From an uncultured Oscillospiraceae bacterium (GTDB lineage Bacteria > Bacillota > Clostridia > Oscillospirales > Oscillospiraceae): a stretch of DNA of 64,000 bases. The DNA is taken from NCBI GenBank assembly GCA_949841355.1, contig CATKZP010000016.1:1-64000 (forward strand). Direction: 5' to 3'. The position numbers and the translations under genes are program-made. The notes under the pieces are model-generated. The model had not been told where the DNA came from, did not search any database, and saw only the letters and a program-made list of their open reading frames with translations. Shown here piece by piece: positions 1 through 9,053 of the stretch; position 1 is the first letter of the stretch, and each line of letters begins with the position of its first letter.

Positions 1-1490
1 ACCCGGACAACATATTTACCGACAATTGCATACCAACGCTCAGTAACTTTCCGAACCCAATAGACCAGTAGTGCATCAGGCACATGTTTATCGCCTCTGG
101 GAGCAGACTGTACGGACATCATTTTTTTATACTGATTTTGATAGCCATAATAAGTATAGTCAAACTTTTCACTCTGATTGTCCAATATCAACGCCTGTAA
201 GAAAGACACAATTTGAAGTTCATCTGAAATCTCTCGTATATCTATTCGGCAATTTGCTCGATAGCAAAAATTCAGAAGCTTTTGAAGTTTGTGTGTATAT
301 GTGCATATGCGCTGAACATCTGCCCTTGTTGTCTCTCTTCCAAGATAGACATAGCGGGATAATCTCAGGGCATTATCATCGATGTATTTTTCAGCATCAT
401 TAAAATCTACATATGTATGGCGGAGAGATTTCATTTCCTCGACAAGTTCAGGGGGAACATCGTAGTTATTGCCGTTTTGAATATCGTTTACAAAAGCGAT
501 GTCAAGCAAGTTGCCCAAATACTCCCTCTGAGATATGGTTAAATACAGCCTTTCAACGGGGTATTGATAAGTGTTCTCCCGATTACCTTCATCACTTTCA
601 AAAGTAGGTATGGGCAGTTGAAGCGGTTCTACTGAGTTGTAGTCAAATCCATAGTCATATAAAAAGTCCAGAAGGAGCCGTACGTTGTCTAAGATGTTAT
701 CCCATGCAAGGGATATATTCGCAATGGTTGAATAAACTCGATCTTTTTCCTCTAAAGAAAGTTCTTTCCCCAGGGATTCTTTTACGGTTCTCACAATTTT
801 CCCGTTATGAGTCTGCCAGCCTAAAAATGTATTGTCCACATTCTCCATTGATGGATTGTCAAGTAGCTTAAGCACATTTTTCTTATCATAGCTTTTATGT
901 TCCAGCAGATAAAAGAAGTGAAGTATTTTACAGCGTTCACGTCTGCTTCGCAAATCGGGCTTATTAAATGAATCTAAATCCAGTTTCAGATACTTTTTGA
1001 TACGTTCGTTAAGGCCGCCTTTCCTGCCAAATGTATTTAGAATCGCAATTACATGCTCATGCTGATCTGCTCCATCCGCAGAAGGATAGAGTAAGCATGC
1101 TATGTCGTCTGCAACGGATTCATCGCTATAGTCGGACGATTTGGGAAATTCAACAGGATTTCCCATCTCATATAGGCTAATATAATAGCAGCCATTATTC
1201 CTGTCCAGCAGAAATCTTTCAATGAATTCTTCCAAAGACATAGAACCGCCTGGAAATCCCTGAATCTGTTCGTTCTTAATCGTCTGATAATTTATTACAT
1301 CATCCTTGTAAGTAAGATTTTTGATGTCTATTCCTTTATATTGCAATATCTTTCTAATGACGGGAATCAATTCGTCCCTGTATTGCTTAAGACTAAATCC
1401 AGCGGGGTCTGAAACTCGTTTGCACTGGAGAGCAAAAAAGTTGGCCCACTCCTTGTTGAGATCATCTTTGTTTTGGGGCTCAGACTGCAT
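1..1490 (-). CDS. Hypothetical protein, runs off the left edge of the window (N-term MQSEPQNKDDLNKEWANFFALQCKRVSDPAGF...)
   Basis: Open minus frame read by hand from ATG at 1490 (RBS-like gaaaggag upstream) to the edge; absent from the ORF track because it has no stop inside the window. Confidence 0.75.
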   Translation of the reverse strand, partial: MQSEPQNKDDLNKEWANFFALQCKRVSDPAGFSLKQYRDELIPVIRKILQYKGIDIKNLTYKDDVINYQTIKNEQIQGFPGGSMSLEEFIERFLLDRNNGCYYISLYEMGNPVEFPKSSDYSDESVADDIACLLYPSADGADQHEHVIAILNTFGRKGGLNERIKKYLKLDLDSFNKPDLRSRRERCKILHFFYLLEHKSYDKKNVLKLLDNPSMENVDNTFLGWQTHNGKIVRTVKESLGKELSLEEKDRVYSTIANISLAWDNILDNVRLLLDFLYDYGFDYNSVEPLQLPIPTFESDEGNRENTYQYPVERLYLTISQREYLGNLLDIAFVNDIQNGNNYDVPPELVEEMKSLRHTYVDFNDAEKYIDDNALRLSRYVYLGRETTRADVQRICTYTHKLQKLLNFCYRANCRIDIREISDELQIVSFLQALILDNQSEKFDYTYYGYQNQYKKMMSVQSAPRGDKHVPDALLVYWVRKVTERWYAIVGKYVVR

Positions 1491-1538
1491 GGTATGTTCT
1501 CCTTTCTCACTATCGCTTACTATCGTGGCTATTCGCAC

Positions 1539-1560
1539 CATGCGACACCGATGTCGCATG
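1539..1560. promoter_or_regulatory. Perfect 9-bp inverted repeat CATGCGACA-ccga-TGTCGCATG upstream of the 1..1490 gene
   Basis: Direct sequence reading. Confidence 0.6.
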
Positions 1561-1694
1561 CCTTACAATGAAGTAAGCTCCAACACAGAAGACGTTCCGG
1601 AGAGGACAAATATTGCCGGTTTATGCGAGTAGTGTTTACAAGTGCTTCTTTAGCACACAGAATTATATTTCATAGAAGGTAGAATGTCAATTAT

Positions 1695-1726
1695 AAAGGG
1701 TCTGCCCCTTGTGCGGCAGACCCTTT
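1695..1726 (-). terminator. Hairpin AAAGGGTCTGCC-ccttgtgc-GGCAGACCCTTT
   Basis: Perfect 12-bp arms, directly after the stop of the 1729..1947 remnant. Confidence 0.7.
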
Positions 1727-1728
1727 CT

Positions 1729-1947
1729 CTAGTTATCTACATCCAAATCGTTTGAATCCATATTATCGTAATAAGTCAGCATGACCGGAATCCCCTCAAT
1801 ACGGGTGGAGCTGTTCATCTTGTTAAGGGCTTCTGTGGCAATCTTGACGCACTCGTCCTTTATAGTATCCGCATCTGACCTGTCATTATCGCCATATACA
1901 ATAGTATCTTCATATCCAATCTTCTTAGAAGATACACAAGCGAAAAA
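1729..1947 (-). pseudogene. 3' remnant of a coding sequence (…FFACVSSKKIGYEDTIVYGDNDRSDADTIKDECVKIATEALNKMNSSTRIEGIPVMLTYYDNMDSNDLDVDN*)
   Basis: Open minus frame with protein-like composition, no start codon at its 5' end and an in-frame stop at the palindrome junction. Confidence 0.5.
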
Positions 1948-2017
1948 GTCCCATTAGGATCGGCTTTCGGTCTGGAACGTACCAAAACCCGAAAACCAAC
2001 TCTAATGGGACACTTTT
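1944..2017. repeat. Imperfect palindrome AAAAGTCCCATTAG…CTAATGGGACACTTTT with paired inner segments
   Basis: Direct reading; arms about 30 nt with small indels. Confidence 0.55.
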
Positions 2018-2020
2018 CTA

Positions 2021-2052
2021 CCGTACCATTTGGGTGTACCCTAACGGTACGG
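2021..2052. repeat. Inverted repeat CCGTACC…GGTACGG abutting the stop of the DUF262 gene
   Basis: Perfect 7-bp arms. Confidence 0.45.
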
Positions 2053-2053
2053 C

Positions 2054-3184
2054 CTAAATGAAATCAGACGTACTCATTCCTGGTGCATCCCACGGATGGG
2101 CGGGACTGTAATCGCCACCTGTGCTGGATGGAGTTGTGGGGCCATCGGCACCTTCTTCCTCATCAAAACAAACTTTTTCCTGGTCAGCTTCCTCCACCTC
2201 ATCGGTCGCCGGAAGCAAAGACCGCATCACATCCCGCCGTGTCTGCACCGAAGCAGGTTTTGCGCTGCCAGCGGATACCGTGTGATTGTACTCTGGCGAT
2301 ATGGAGGGATGCCCGCTGAAGAACTCAGTCAGGGTGCGGTTGATTTCATCCTGGCTCACACCACGCTCAACCGCCAGACAGCAGTAATAGGCACAACTGA
2401 TGAAGTGCGTTCTGCCCTTGGCAGTGCGGAGGACCTTGTTGTTGACATCAATCAGGCTCTTTGCAAACACCGAATAAGCATCAAGCCCGGAGCTGATCGT
2501 GTCCAGCACTTCACTGTCAACCTCAACCTTGCTGGCCCACTCCCGGAAGGGCTTGGTGGAGAAGTCGGGATATTCCTCTGTGGAAAGCTGGTAGAGCTGC
2601 ATGGCGATCATTTCATCGGTGAACCGTTTTCTGCCAGCCTCCGAGACTACGAACTGAATTGCCCTGTGTTTGGCAAGCTGCTGGAAAATCGCCAAGCTGG
2701 GAACATTGGCACGGGTCAGCTCAATGGCGCTCAAAGGCTTGCCGTTGTTCAGCCTGCGGAAGAACTCTCGGACCTCCTGCTCCGTCATATCCTCATAGTA
2801 GTAGATGGTCAGGTTATAGTCCTTGATTTTGTCCTGCACCCACTCCGGCAACTGGGAGAAGTACATTCCGCTGATGTCCTCCATGCCCCCGTTTTCATCC
2901 ACAACGGCAGGGGTGTCGGCGGACAGCGCAAATTCATCATGGAGAAATTCGCTGATGGTATTTGACCGCTGCTTTCCATCCAGGCTGTCATAGATGCCGT
3001 TCTCGTCACGGGTAAAGTACATGGCGGGAATTGCGTAGCCGTAGATCATACTGTGGATCAGAAGGGATTTTTTGTCCTCATCCCAAACAAGGCTGCGTTG
3101 CACGGCGTTGTCGTAGTTGACCTTGCCCTTTTCCATCTGATTCACCAGGGCCTTTGCGGTCCAGTTGATATTGAATCGCTGCAT
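2054..3184 (-). CDS. DUF262 domain-containing protein (GmrSD N-terminal/ParB-like fold family)
   Basis: WDEDKKSLLIHSMIYGYAIPAMYF…SLDGKQRSNTISEFL motif pattern. Confidence 0.85.
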   Translation of the reverse strand: MQRFNINWTAKALVNQMEKGKVNYDNAVQRSLVWDEDKKSLLIHSMIYGYAIPAMYFTRDENGIYDSLDGKQRSNTISEFLHDEFALSADTPAVVDENGGMEDISGMYFSQLPEWVQDKIKDYNLTIYYYEDMTEQEVREFFRRLNNGKPLSAIELTRANVPSLAIFQQLAKHRAIQFVVSEAGRKRFTDEMIAMQLYQLSTEEYPDFSTKPFREWASKVEVDSEVLDTISSGLDAYSVFAKSLIDVNNKVLRTAKGRTHFISCAYYCCLAVERGVSQDEINRTLTEFFSGHPSISPEYNHTVSAGSAKPASVQTRRDVMRSLLPATDEVEEADQEKVCFDEEEGADGPTTPSSTGGDYSPAHPWDAPGMSTSDFI

Positions 3185-3212
3185 ATTATCGCCCCTTTCT
3201 GTGTCGGAGAAC

Positions 3213-3470
3213 TCATGCGGGGATCATAGAAAGAAACTCCTGCTCAGTCAGAACGGGGATGCCCAGCTCCCGGGCCTTGGTGAGCTTGCTGCCGGGCTTC
3301 TCCCCGCAGATAACGTAGCTGGTCTTACGGGTCACAGAGCTGCCGGCGGTGGCCCCGAGGCTGGCAATCTTGCTGTTGATGCCGTCACGGGTGAAGTGCT
3401 CCAGTTTACCCGTAGCGACGATGGTGCAGCCGTAGAAGGGACTGTAAGTTACGCTGTTTTTGTTGTCCAT
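3213..3470 (-). CDS. Stand-alone BRCT domain protein
   Basis: GCTIVATGKLEHFTRDGINSKIASLGATAGSSVTRKTSYVICGEKPGSKLTKARELGIPVLTEQEFL resembles the ligase/PARP BRCT pattern. Confidence 0.85.
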   Translation of the reverse strand: MDNKNSVTYSPFYGCTIVATGKLEHFTRDGINSKIASLGATAGSSVTRKTSYVICGEKPGSKLTKARELGIPVLTEQEFLSMIPA

Positions 3471-3549
3471 GGTGATATTCTCCTTCCTATCTTCAAATGT
3501 AAATTCTCCCCGAAGGGTTCTTCACAGTTCAATTTTGGCGGTTTTCAAG

Positions 3550-3996
3550 TTAAAGATGTACTGCCGTGGGTACGACCTCGAACTCCACCCCGGCAAAGCA
3601 CTCCGGCCCAAGGACAAACTCCCGTTTTCTCCAGTCGGCGGACACGATCTGCTCGGCTTTCTGGCTGCTGTCCGCCTCGATTTCGATGGTCGCCTGAAAT
3701 GTCTCCGTGACTGTCACATGGAATTTTTGAGAACCCTCCACACCTCGGGCGTTATAATCCCGGATGGCCTCCTCTCGGTCCGCTATGTAGTGGCCCCGGT
3801 AGACCGACACCGATTCGTCGTCTTTCAGGTAAAATTCCCAAGTCACATATTCTTCTCTGGTGTTTTTGCCCAACATAACGCCGCAATGGTCACTGTCAAC
3901 GAACGCCCCTTGCCTGATCTTCGCCGCTACAACACGATAGCCTTGAATGGTCTGGCCCCTGATGTCAGCCAGATCCCCGTCCGTCAGCCTACGCAT
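3550..3996 (-). CDS. DpnD/PcfM-like C-terminal domain protein
   Basis: C-term FHVTVTETFQATIEIEADSSQKAEQIV; start moved to MRRLTDGD from the longer track ORF. Confidence 0.6.
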   Translation of the reverse strand: MRRLTDGDLADIRGQTIQGYRVVAAKIRQGAFVDSDHCGVMLGKNTREEYVTWEFYLKDDESVSVYRGHYIADREEAIRDYNARGVEGSQKFHVTVTETFQATIEIEADSSQKAEQIVSADWRKREFVLGPECFAGVEFEVVPTAVHL

Positions 3997-4195
3997 GAGT
4001 GACCTCCTGGACGCCATACACATCGTCAACATAATAGGCTCCGGTGAAGAAGTTGAAGATGGCCGTACACCGAACGCCGTTGACCTCGGCCAGATAGAGG
4101 TTGTCGCCGATCTGCTTGATGATCTCAGCCTCGCCCAACACATGACGATTGTGTTTATGGTCTTTCAGGCTGTGAATGTACGCTTTTACCCTCAT
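3989..4195 (-). CDS. Small hypothetical protein
   Basis: ORF MRVKAYIHSLKDHKH…, 8-nt overlap with the next gene. Confidence 0.65.
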   Translation of the reverse strand: MRVKAYIHSLKDHKHNRHVLGEAEIIKQIGDNLYLAEVNGVRCTAIFNFFTGAYYVDDVYGVQEVTHA

Positions 4196-4222
4196 GATCT
4201 GAACCCCCTGTAAAATTTTCGG

Positions 4223-4379
4223 GGAAGGGCTGGCTCGACCATCGCGCGGGGATTGTTCCAGCGTTTTTCGGTTTCCTGCATCGCATAGGGATAAACGCTA
4301 TGAAAGCTTTCGTTCTCTTTTGCAGTCAATCGGAAAACGCTGGAACAATCCCCGCACACTGATCTCGCTCAGCCCTTCC
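4223..4379 (-). ncRNA. Long imperfect palindrome (about 52-nt arms) between sigma-like gene and downstream gene; candidate structured RNA or MITE-like repeat
   Basis: GCGGGGATTGTTCCAGCGTTTT…AAAACGCTGGAACAATCCCCGC plus outer GGAAGGGCTG…CAGCCCTTCC. Confidence 0.5.
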
Positions 4380-4382
4380 AAT

Positions 4383-4901
4383 TCAGCCGATGGCGGCTCT
4401 GGCCCGACAGCAGAAGTCATCCATGTAGTTCACGGCGGCGGCTCTCGGTATCTTCAAGAGCTGTGCGGCCTCATGGAGCGCAAAGCCGTCGATCAGCAGA
4501 TTGATGATCTTGCTCTCCCGTGGTGTGGCTACCGTTGCCGCCTGTTCCAGAAGGGCCTTGCGCTCGGTCTGTCGTTCAACGTCCTGCTTTTGGTCAGGGA
4601 TGGTACTGTGGCGTCCCTCGGTATCCAGGCTTACGGTGTAGCCGCAGCGTTTGGAACGGGCATGGTACTCACCATCCCGGAGAACGGCGTCTTTCATAGC
4701 ACGGAACGCCATCGCCTTGAACTCTACGCCAGCCGGAGGGTTACGAAAATACTGCTGCACAGCGGAGAGATAGCCGAAGATCACGACATCGTAGAACTCG
4801 TTCATCGGGAGACGTTTACAACGGAGGAAGTCGATTACCAGGCCGTGGCGTTGTTCCGCAAACTCCCGTTCCTCGTTTGTCATGGGATGTAAGGCCCTCA
4901 T
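4383..4901 (-). CDS. Sigma-70 family-like protein of mobile-element type
   Basis: Region-2-like N-term and region-4-like C-term (SKIINLLIDGFALHEAAQLLKIPRAAAVNYM). Confidence 0.6.
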   Translation of the reverse strand: MRALHPMTNEEREFAEQRHGLVIDFLRCKRLPMNEFYDVVIFGYLSAVQQYFRNPPAGVEFKAMAFRAMKDAVLRDGEYHARSKRCGYTVSLDTEGRHSTIPDQKQDVERQTERKALLEQAATVATPRESKIINLLIDGFALHEAAQLLKIPRAAAVNYMDDFCCRARAAIG

Positions 4902-4930
4902 TACTCGTCAACTCCATTCATTGATAAAAT

Positions 4931-4963
4931 GAGAGGGAATCCCAAGAGTTACAGGGGTTCCCT
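4931..4963 (-). terminator. Hairpin GAGGGAATCCC…GGGGTTCCCTC
   Basis: Inverted repeat downstream of the DUF3846 gene. Confidence 0.55.
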
Positions 4964-4978
4964 CAAAGACAGGCTTAT

Positions 4979-5349
4979 TTAATCGGTCTCCAGCGGCAGA
5001 CAGACGATACGGCCATCCATCCCCCAAAACATCTCCGGGGTGTAGAACTGTTTCCGATACCGTTCGATCTGTTCCGGGGTCAGGCTGGTGAAGTGGTCAC
5101 AGTCCGGCGGGGCACCACACAGGAAGAACGTGCCACACACGATGTCATATATCTGGCCGTCGCTGTTCCTCAACCCACGGTTTGCCGTCAGGTTCATCAA
5201 CTTGCCCTCGTCGTTGCAGATCAGAGCCACGGAATCATCGAGGTAGATGGGTTGAATCAATCCGCCTACGATGTTCTGCATGGCCTCCAAGGAACCGTCG
5301 ATCTCCCGTACCTCCGCCTGTGTTCTGGCTCAACTACCAAAGTACGCAT
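4979..5349 (-). pseudogene. DUF3846 domain protein with an apparent 1-nt frameshift near its N-terminus
   Basis: ATG at 5349 gives MRTLVVEPEH.. and then frame change is required to continue QAEVREIDGSLEAMQNIVGGLIQPIYLDD…; the track ORF only starts at 5290. Confidence 0.6.
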
Positions 5350-5351
5350 TA

Positions 5352-5885
5352 TCACACCTCCCTGTTGAGATACCGCTCCAGTAAGATGCAGTAGCCGTGT
5401 ACCCGGTCAATGGGCAGTTCCACCCACTCACCGCAGGCTGTCTGATCTCCGGCCACAGGCTCCAGACGAATCTTCCCGTCCTCATGGGATTCACGAACCC
5501 GGATACAGGTATCACCGAAGAAATAGCAGACCGTTCCATCCTCCTGCTCCGTCCGGGTCAAATGGGGGATAGCAGCTACATCCCGCATCTGCTCCAAAAT
5601 GTAACAGTCCTCGACCTTCCACCCGTCAGCGTTGCCTTCCTCAGCCATGTACCAATCCAGCCGAACACCCTGATCGGTTCCATCCAAGCAGCCAGCAAAG
5701 ATAGATTTGCTGAACATATGGGGCCAGAACGCCTTGTTGTCGCTGCTGACACGGTAGGTACGGCTCAACAGGGGATATTCCTTCGTAAAGCTGCCTTCTG
5801 TAAAAATGATGTGCGCGGTCAAATCATCCTTTGGAGAAGTACGTTTCAGTTCTTGGAAAATCTGTTTCATTTCACCATAGTTCAT
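5352..5885 (-). CDS. Hypothetical protein (MNYGEMKQIFQELKRTSPKDD…)
   Basis: ORF with strong RBS (aggaggtatcactATG); start shortened from track. Confidence 0.7.
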   Translation of the reverse strand: MNYGEMKQIFQELKRTSPKDDLTAHIIFTEGSFTKEYPLLSRTYRVSSDNKAFWPHMFSKSIFAGCLDGTDQGVRLDWYMAEEGNADGWKVEDCYILEQMRDVAAIPHLTRTEQEDGTVCYFFGDTCIRVRESHEDGKIRLEPVAGDQTACGEWVELPIDRVHGYCILLERYLNREV

Positions 5886-5970
5886 AGTGATACCTCCTGA
5901 TTCCAAAAGCAAGTGACCCGGCATCCCCACCGTAAGGCAGGGACACCGAGCCATCGCAGCGTGTTTTATC

Positions 5971-6759
5971 TTAGCTGGCCTCGGCCAAATCGGGAACCAA
6001 CTGGGCGGCGTTCACGATCTCCATGAACTGCTGTCCGAACAACTTCGCCTGAGCAGCTTCCTCCGGGCTGAGAGTGCCGACCGTCTGGAAGTTGAATAAG
6101 GCGTAGGGTTTCCCCTGTTTGCTGGTGGCCTTCTCCAAGGTGATCTTTGTGACCACGCTGGAGATCGGCGTCAGGGTACTCAGGAGCCGGGTGGAATATT
6201 TCAGGAACCGGGGCTTGCTGGTCACAGGGACACGCACCAGAAGAGGGATGATGCTATTGGGCCGCAGCAGGAACAGCAGAACCGATTCCTTACATGCCTT
6301 GGCATTGCTGTCTCCATCCTTGGAACCGAAATCGTTATAGGGGCACATGGCGCAGGACTTCCCATCGTGGGAAATGATGCTGTTCTGGCTCATGCAGACA
6401 GGCGGCGTACCCTCCACCGGATCAGGGGTATCCCAATAGGCCCTCGGCGTGGTGTAGTCCAGCACAATGCCCGTCAGCTCCATAGCAGCCTCGTTTCCAG
6501 TCAGCCCAGGAACCTCAAACACGGTGGAGCCGCCAGATGGGGATTTCACAATGTCGAAAAGGTCGAGGGTCAGGGGCTGGCTTTTCAGATTCGCCCTGAT
6601 GATGTCAAGGGCGTTGTTGCTCAGAGCCAGATAGCTGGACTCCACCGGGGCCAGAGAGGTTTCCGGCGCAGAGGTAACAGTGATGTTCTGATTTTCGGTG
6701 GGCTGCTGCAACTCCTGTACCTTGCCGCTGATGCGGCCTTTCAGTTTTGTGTTGTCCAT
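5971..6759 (-). CDS. Hypothetical protein, mobile-element/phage DNA-metabolism neighbourhood
   Basis: 262-aa ORF, upstream of YqaJ; conserved-looking Cys cluster CAMCPYNDFG. Confidence 0.7.
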   Translation of the reverse strand: MDNTKLKGRISGKVQELQQPTENQNITVTSAPETSLAPVESSYLALSNNALDIIRANLKSQPLTLDLFDIVKSPSGGSTVFEVPGLTGNEAAMELTGIVLDYTTPRAYWDTPDPVEGTPPVCMSQNSIISHDGKSCAMCPYNDFGSKDGDSNAKACKESVLLFLLRPNSIIPLLVRVPVTSKPRFLKYSTRLLSTLTPISSVVTKITLEKATSKQGKPYALFNFQTVGTLSPEEAAQAKLFGQQFMEIVNAAQLVPDLAEAS

Positions 6760-6772
6760 AATAAACCTCCAT

Positions 6773-7717
6773 TCAGCTTGCCGCCTTAATTGTAAAGCGG
6801 CGATATGATGTGGTATTGGTGTACTTTTTGCAGAGAACAGGGTGTTCGGCCTTCAAGGTCTTGCTGTCAAGCCGTTTCTGAGACACGCTTTTCCAAGTAA
6901 CGATGCGGCCTCCGGCAGTTCCCACCTCATTATCACCCATCATCTCTTTCAAGAGATTTTCGGCCTTCTGCTTCCGCTCGGTGACGATCTCCAACTGCTC
7001 ACAGGCTTCATCGTACTGAACCAGCAAATCAGCGGCGGTGTCGGGCAGGGTGATGTGGGACTTGGGTGTGCTGCTGGGGAACTGCTCAGACAGGAACTTG
7101 GCGGAGGCATCGGAGCCATCCAGCGGCGGGGGTGTACCGTCCTGCACATGATTCCAGAAGGCAGTTTCCAGCTCCACGAGTATAGAAATCAATTCCTCGT
7201 CACGTTCCACGAACCGCCATTTGAAGGTGTTGCCGCCGATCAGCACCGCAATGTACGTCCCAGCATATCCAGTGACCGCCATGTAGTGCTGAATCTGGAG
7301 CATATACTCGTCAGGGATGGTATCTTCCCATTCGTCAGCCTTGTAAGCCGAAGCGGTCTTGGCCTCGAAAATGCAGATGCCAACATCAGGGACTTCACAG
7401 ATACCGTCCAGATTCGCCAGCATGAAGGGGTATTCCTCGCTTTGCAGCAACTCCTTCACCTGCTTGACCTCAATCCCGGTACGCTTGGTGAACTCGGAGC
7501 GCACGAAGGGTTCCAACTGCGTCCCCCAATAGGCCGCTTCTCCGGCCTCCTGGGGTGGGAGTTGGCCTGTCTTATCTAGCCACAGTTCCACAGGAGACTT
7601 GTAGCGGTTGATCCCGCAGACCACGGAGGCATCCGATCCGCCGATACCCAACCTGCGGTATTCAAGCCATTCCTCATAGGGCATATTCTCGGTGGAAACA
7701 AGAACTTTTGCAGGCAT
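6773..7717 (-). CDS. YqaJ-family viral recombinase / phage-type exonuclease
   Basis: EWLEYRRLGIGGSDASVVCG…YWGTQLEPFVRSEF…FEAKTAS…YMLQIQHYMAVTG. Confidence 0.9.
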   Translation of the reverse strand: MPAKVLVSTENMPYEEWLEYRRLGIGGSDASVVCGINRYKSPVELWLDKTGQLPPQEAGEAAYWGTQLEPFVRSEFTKRTGIEVKQVKELLQSEEYPFMLANLDGICEVPDVGICIFEAKTASAYKADEWEDTIPDEYMLQIQHYMAVTGYAGTYIAVLIGGNTFKWRFVERDEELISILVELETAFWNHVQDGTPPPLDGSDASAKFLSEQFPSSTPKSHITLPDTAADLLVQYDEACEQLEIVTERKQKAENLLKEMMGDNEVGTAGGRIVTWKSVSQKRLDSKTLKAEHPVLCKKYTNTTSYRRFTIKAAS

Positions 7718-7796
7718 ATGATAACCTCGCTTTCACTAAAATAAGATAAGGAGCGCACAGCCAAATGGCCATGCGTTCCCTACTTGATGCAGCACA

Positions 7797-8732
7797 TCAC
7801 GCCGCCGCCAGTGCCATCTTGTAGGCCCGGTCGATCATGGGGTTGCCCTCCACAGTACGGAGGAACAGGTTTTCATCGTAGTTTTTCGTCCTGCGGATGG
7901 GGTCAGCATGGGTGGCGAAGTCGCTGACGGCGTTGATGAAACGGTAGCCGCTCTTGTCCATATTGGACAGGTCGGGAGCATCCCAATACCGCCGCTTCAT
8001 CTCCTCCATCAGACGAAGGTTGTTCTTGCGCTGAACATCGGGCAGGTCAGCGGTGGTCGGGAAGAACTCCTGCATGAACTCCATCACCTTCTTGTCGGTC
8101 AGCTTGATTCTGGACAGGGCATCAATGCCACGGCCCAACTCGCCCATGTACTTCTCGGCCAAACCAAGGGTTTCCTCGGCCTCATGGACACGGAACATGA
8201 CATTCTCGGTGTGCTTGGTGGTCCAGATGCGCTTGGCACTGTTTAAGGCCAGGTTGAGGGTGTTCTGACAGACCACCCGGATGGGGGTCATGGCAACCTT
8301 GATACCAGAGCTGCCATCGTGGGAGTTCATCACCACCAGGTAGGGCGCGATCTCGTCCCCGGCGATGATGTAGCGGTGGGGCATCCGGGCCAGCATCCAG
8401 ACCTTGCGGCCACCCTGCAAAGCCCCGGCAGTTTCATAGGTCACGCCAGCACCCAGCAGATCATCGGTGAACTGGAAAGCGTCCTCGTTCTGCACCACTT
8501 TGTAGCGGTCAGAGACGATACCCAGGGCGGCGTTGTCGGTGCTGCGGAGATTGACCTTGTAACCGGGGATCAGGGAGCCGTCCTGCGTATAGACGTTCTT
8601 CTGAATGACCTCCCAATCCAGACCAGCAAGAATCAGGGCGTCGATGGACATGGGGGCCTCCTGTACCTCGGTGCCAAGGCCATGCCAGGGTTTCTCACGG
8701 ACATAGAACATGGTTTCAACATTTGCGGGCAT
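7797..8732 (-). CDS. DUF932 domain-containing protein
   Basis: FYVREKPWHGLGTEVQEAPMS…VRVVCQNTL-type pattern. Confidence 0.85.
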   Translation of the reverse strand: MPANVETMFYVREKPWHGLGTEVQEAPMSIDALILAGLDWEVIQKNVYTQDGSLIPGYKVNLRSTDNAALGIVSDRYKVVQNEDAFQFTDDLLGAGVTYETAGALQGGRKVWMLARMPHRYIIAGDEIAPYLVVMNSHDGSSGIKVAMTPIRVVCQNTLNLALNSAKRIWTTKHTENVMFRVHEAEETLGLAEKYMGELGRGIDALSRIKLTDKKVMEFMQEFFPTTADLPDVQRKNNLRLMEEMKRRYWDAPDLSNMDKSGYRFINAVSDFATHADPIRRTKNYDENLFLRTVEGNPMIDRAYKMALAAA

Positions 8733-8818
8733 AATTGTACCTCCTAACAGATTTTGATTGGGGCTTGGATGACAAACAGAGGACTTCCCGCACGGAAAGC
8801 CCTCTATTGCTGGCGCTT

Positions 8819-8938
8819 ATTCAGTCTCGTCATCGAACTCGGCGAGGATGGATTTCTCCTTTCCCTCCAGACTCTGTACTGTTGTCACCAGTACAGAGAG
8901 CACCAGCAGGATCTTTTTGAGCACCTTTTTCTTGGACA
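8819..8938 (-). CDS. Possible ~40-aa peptide (LSKKKVLKKILLVLSVLVTTVQSLEGKEKSILAEFDDETE)
   Basis: TTG-initiated small frame, downstream of the 8972-9010 promoter-like motif. Confidence 0.3.
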
Positions 8939-8971
8939 ATACAAATCACTCCGTTTCCTTTGATGTCACCA

Positions 8972-9010
8972 GTAGAATATATCGCTGAAACGGAGCGTGA
9001 TGCGATGTTT
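8972..9010 (-). promoter_or_regulatory. Promoter-like motif (minus): AAACATCGCAT-N15-CGATATATTCTAC
   Basis: Shared with 13547-13585 at identical spacing. Confidence 0.45.
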
Positions 9011-9053
9011 ATGATCGTTTTCAAGTAACATCCATGACGATTTATAAAGTGCA

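Noticed and set aside
71-607. Small plus ORFs at the left edge
   Set aside because: They lie antisense to a long minus-strand open frame (1..1490) that runs off the window and reads as protein.
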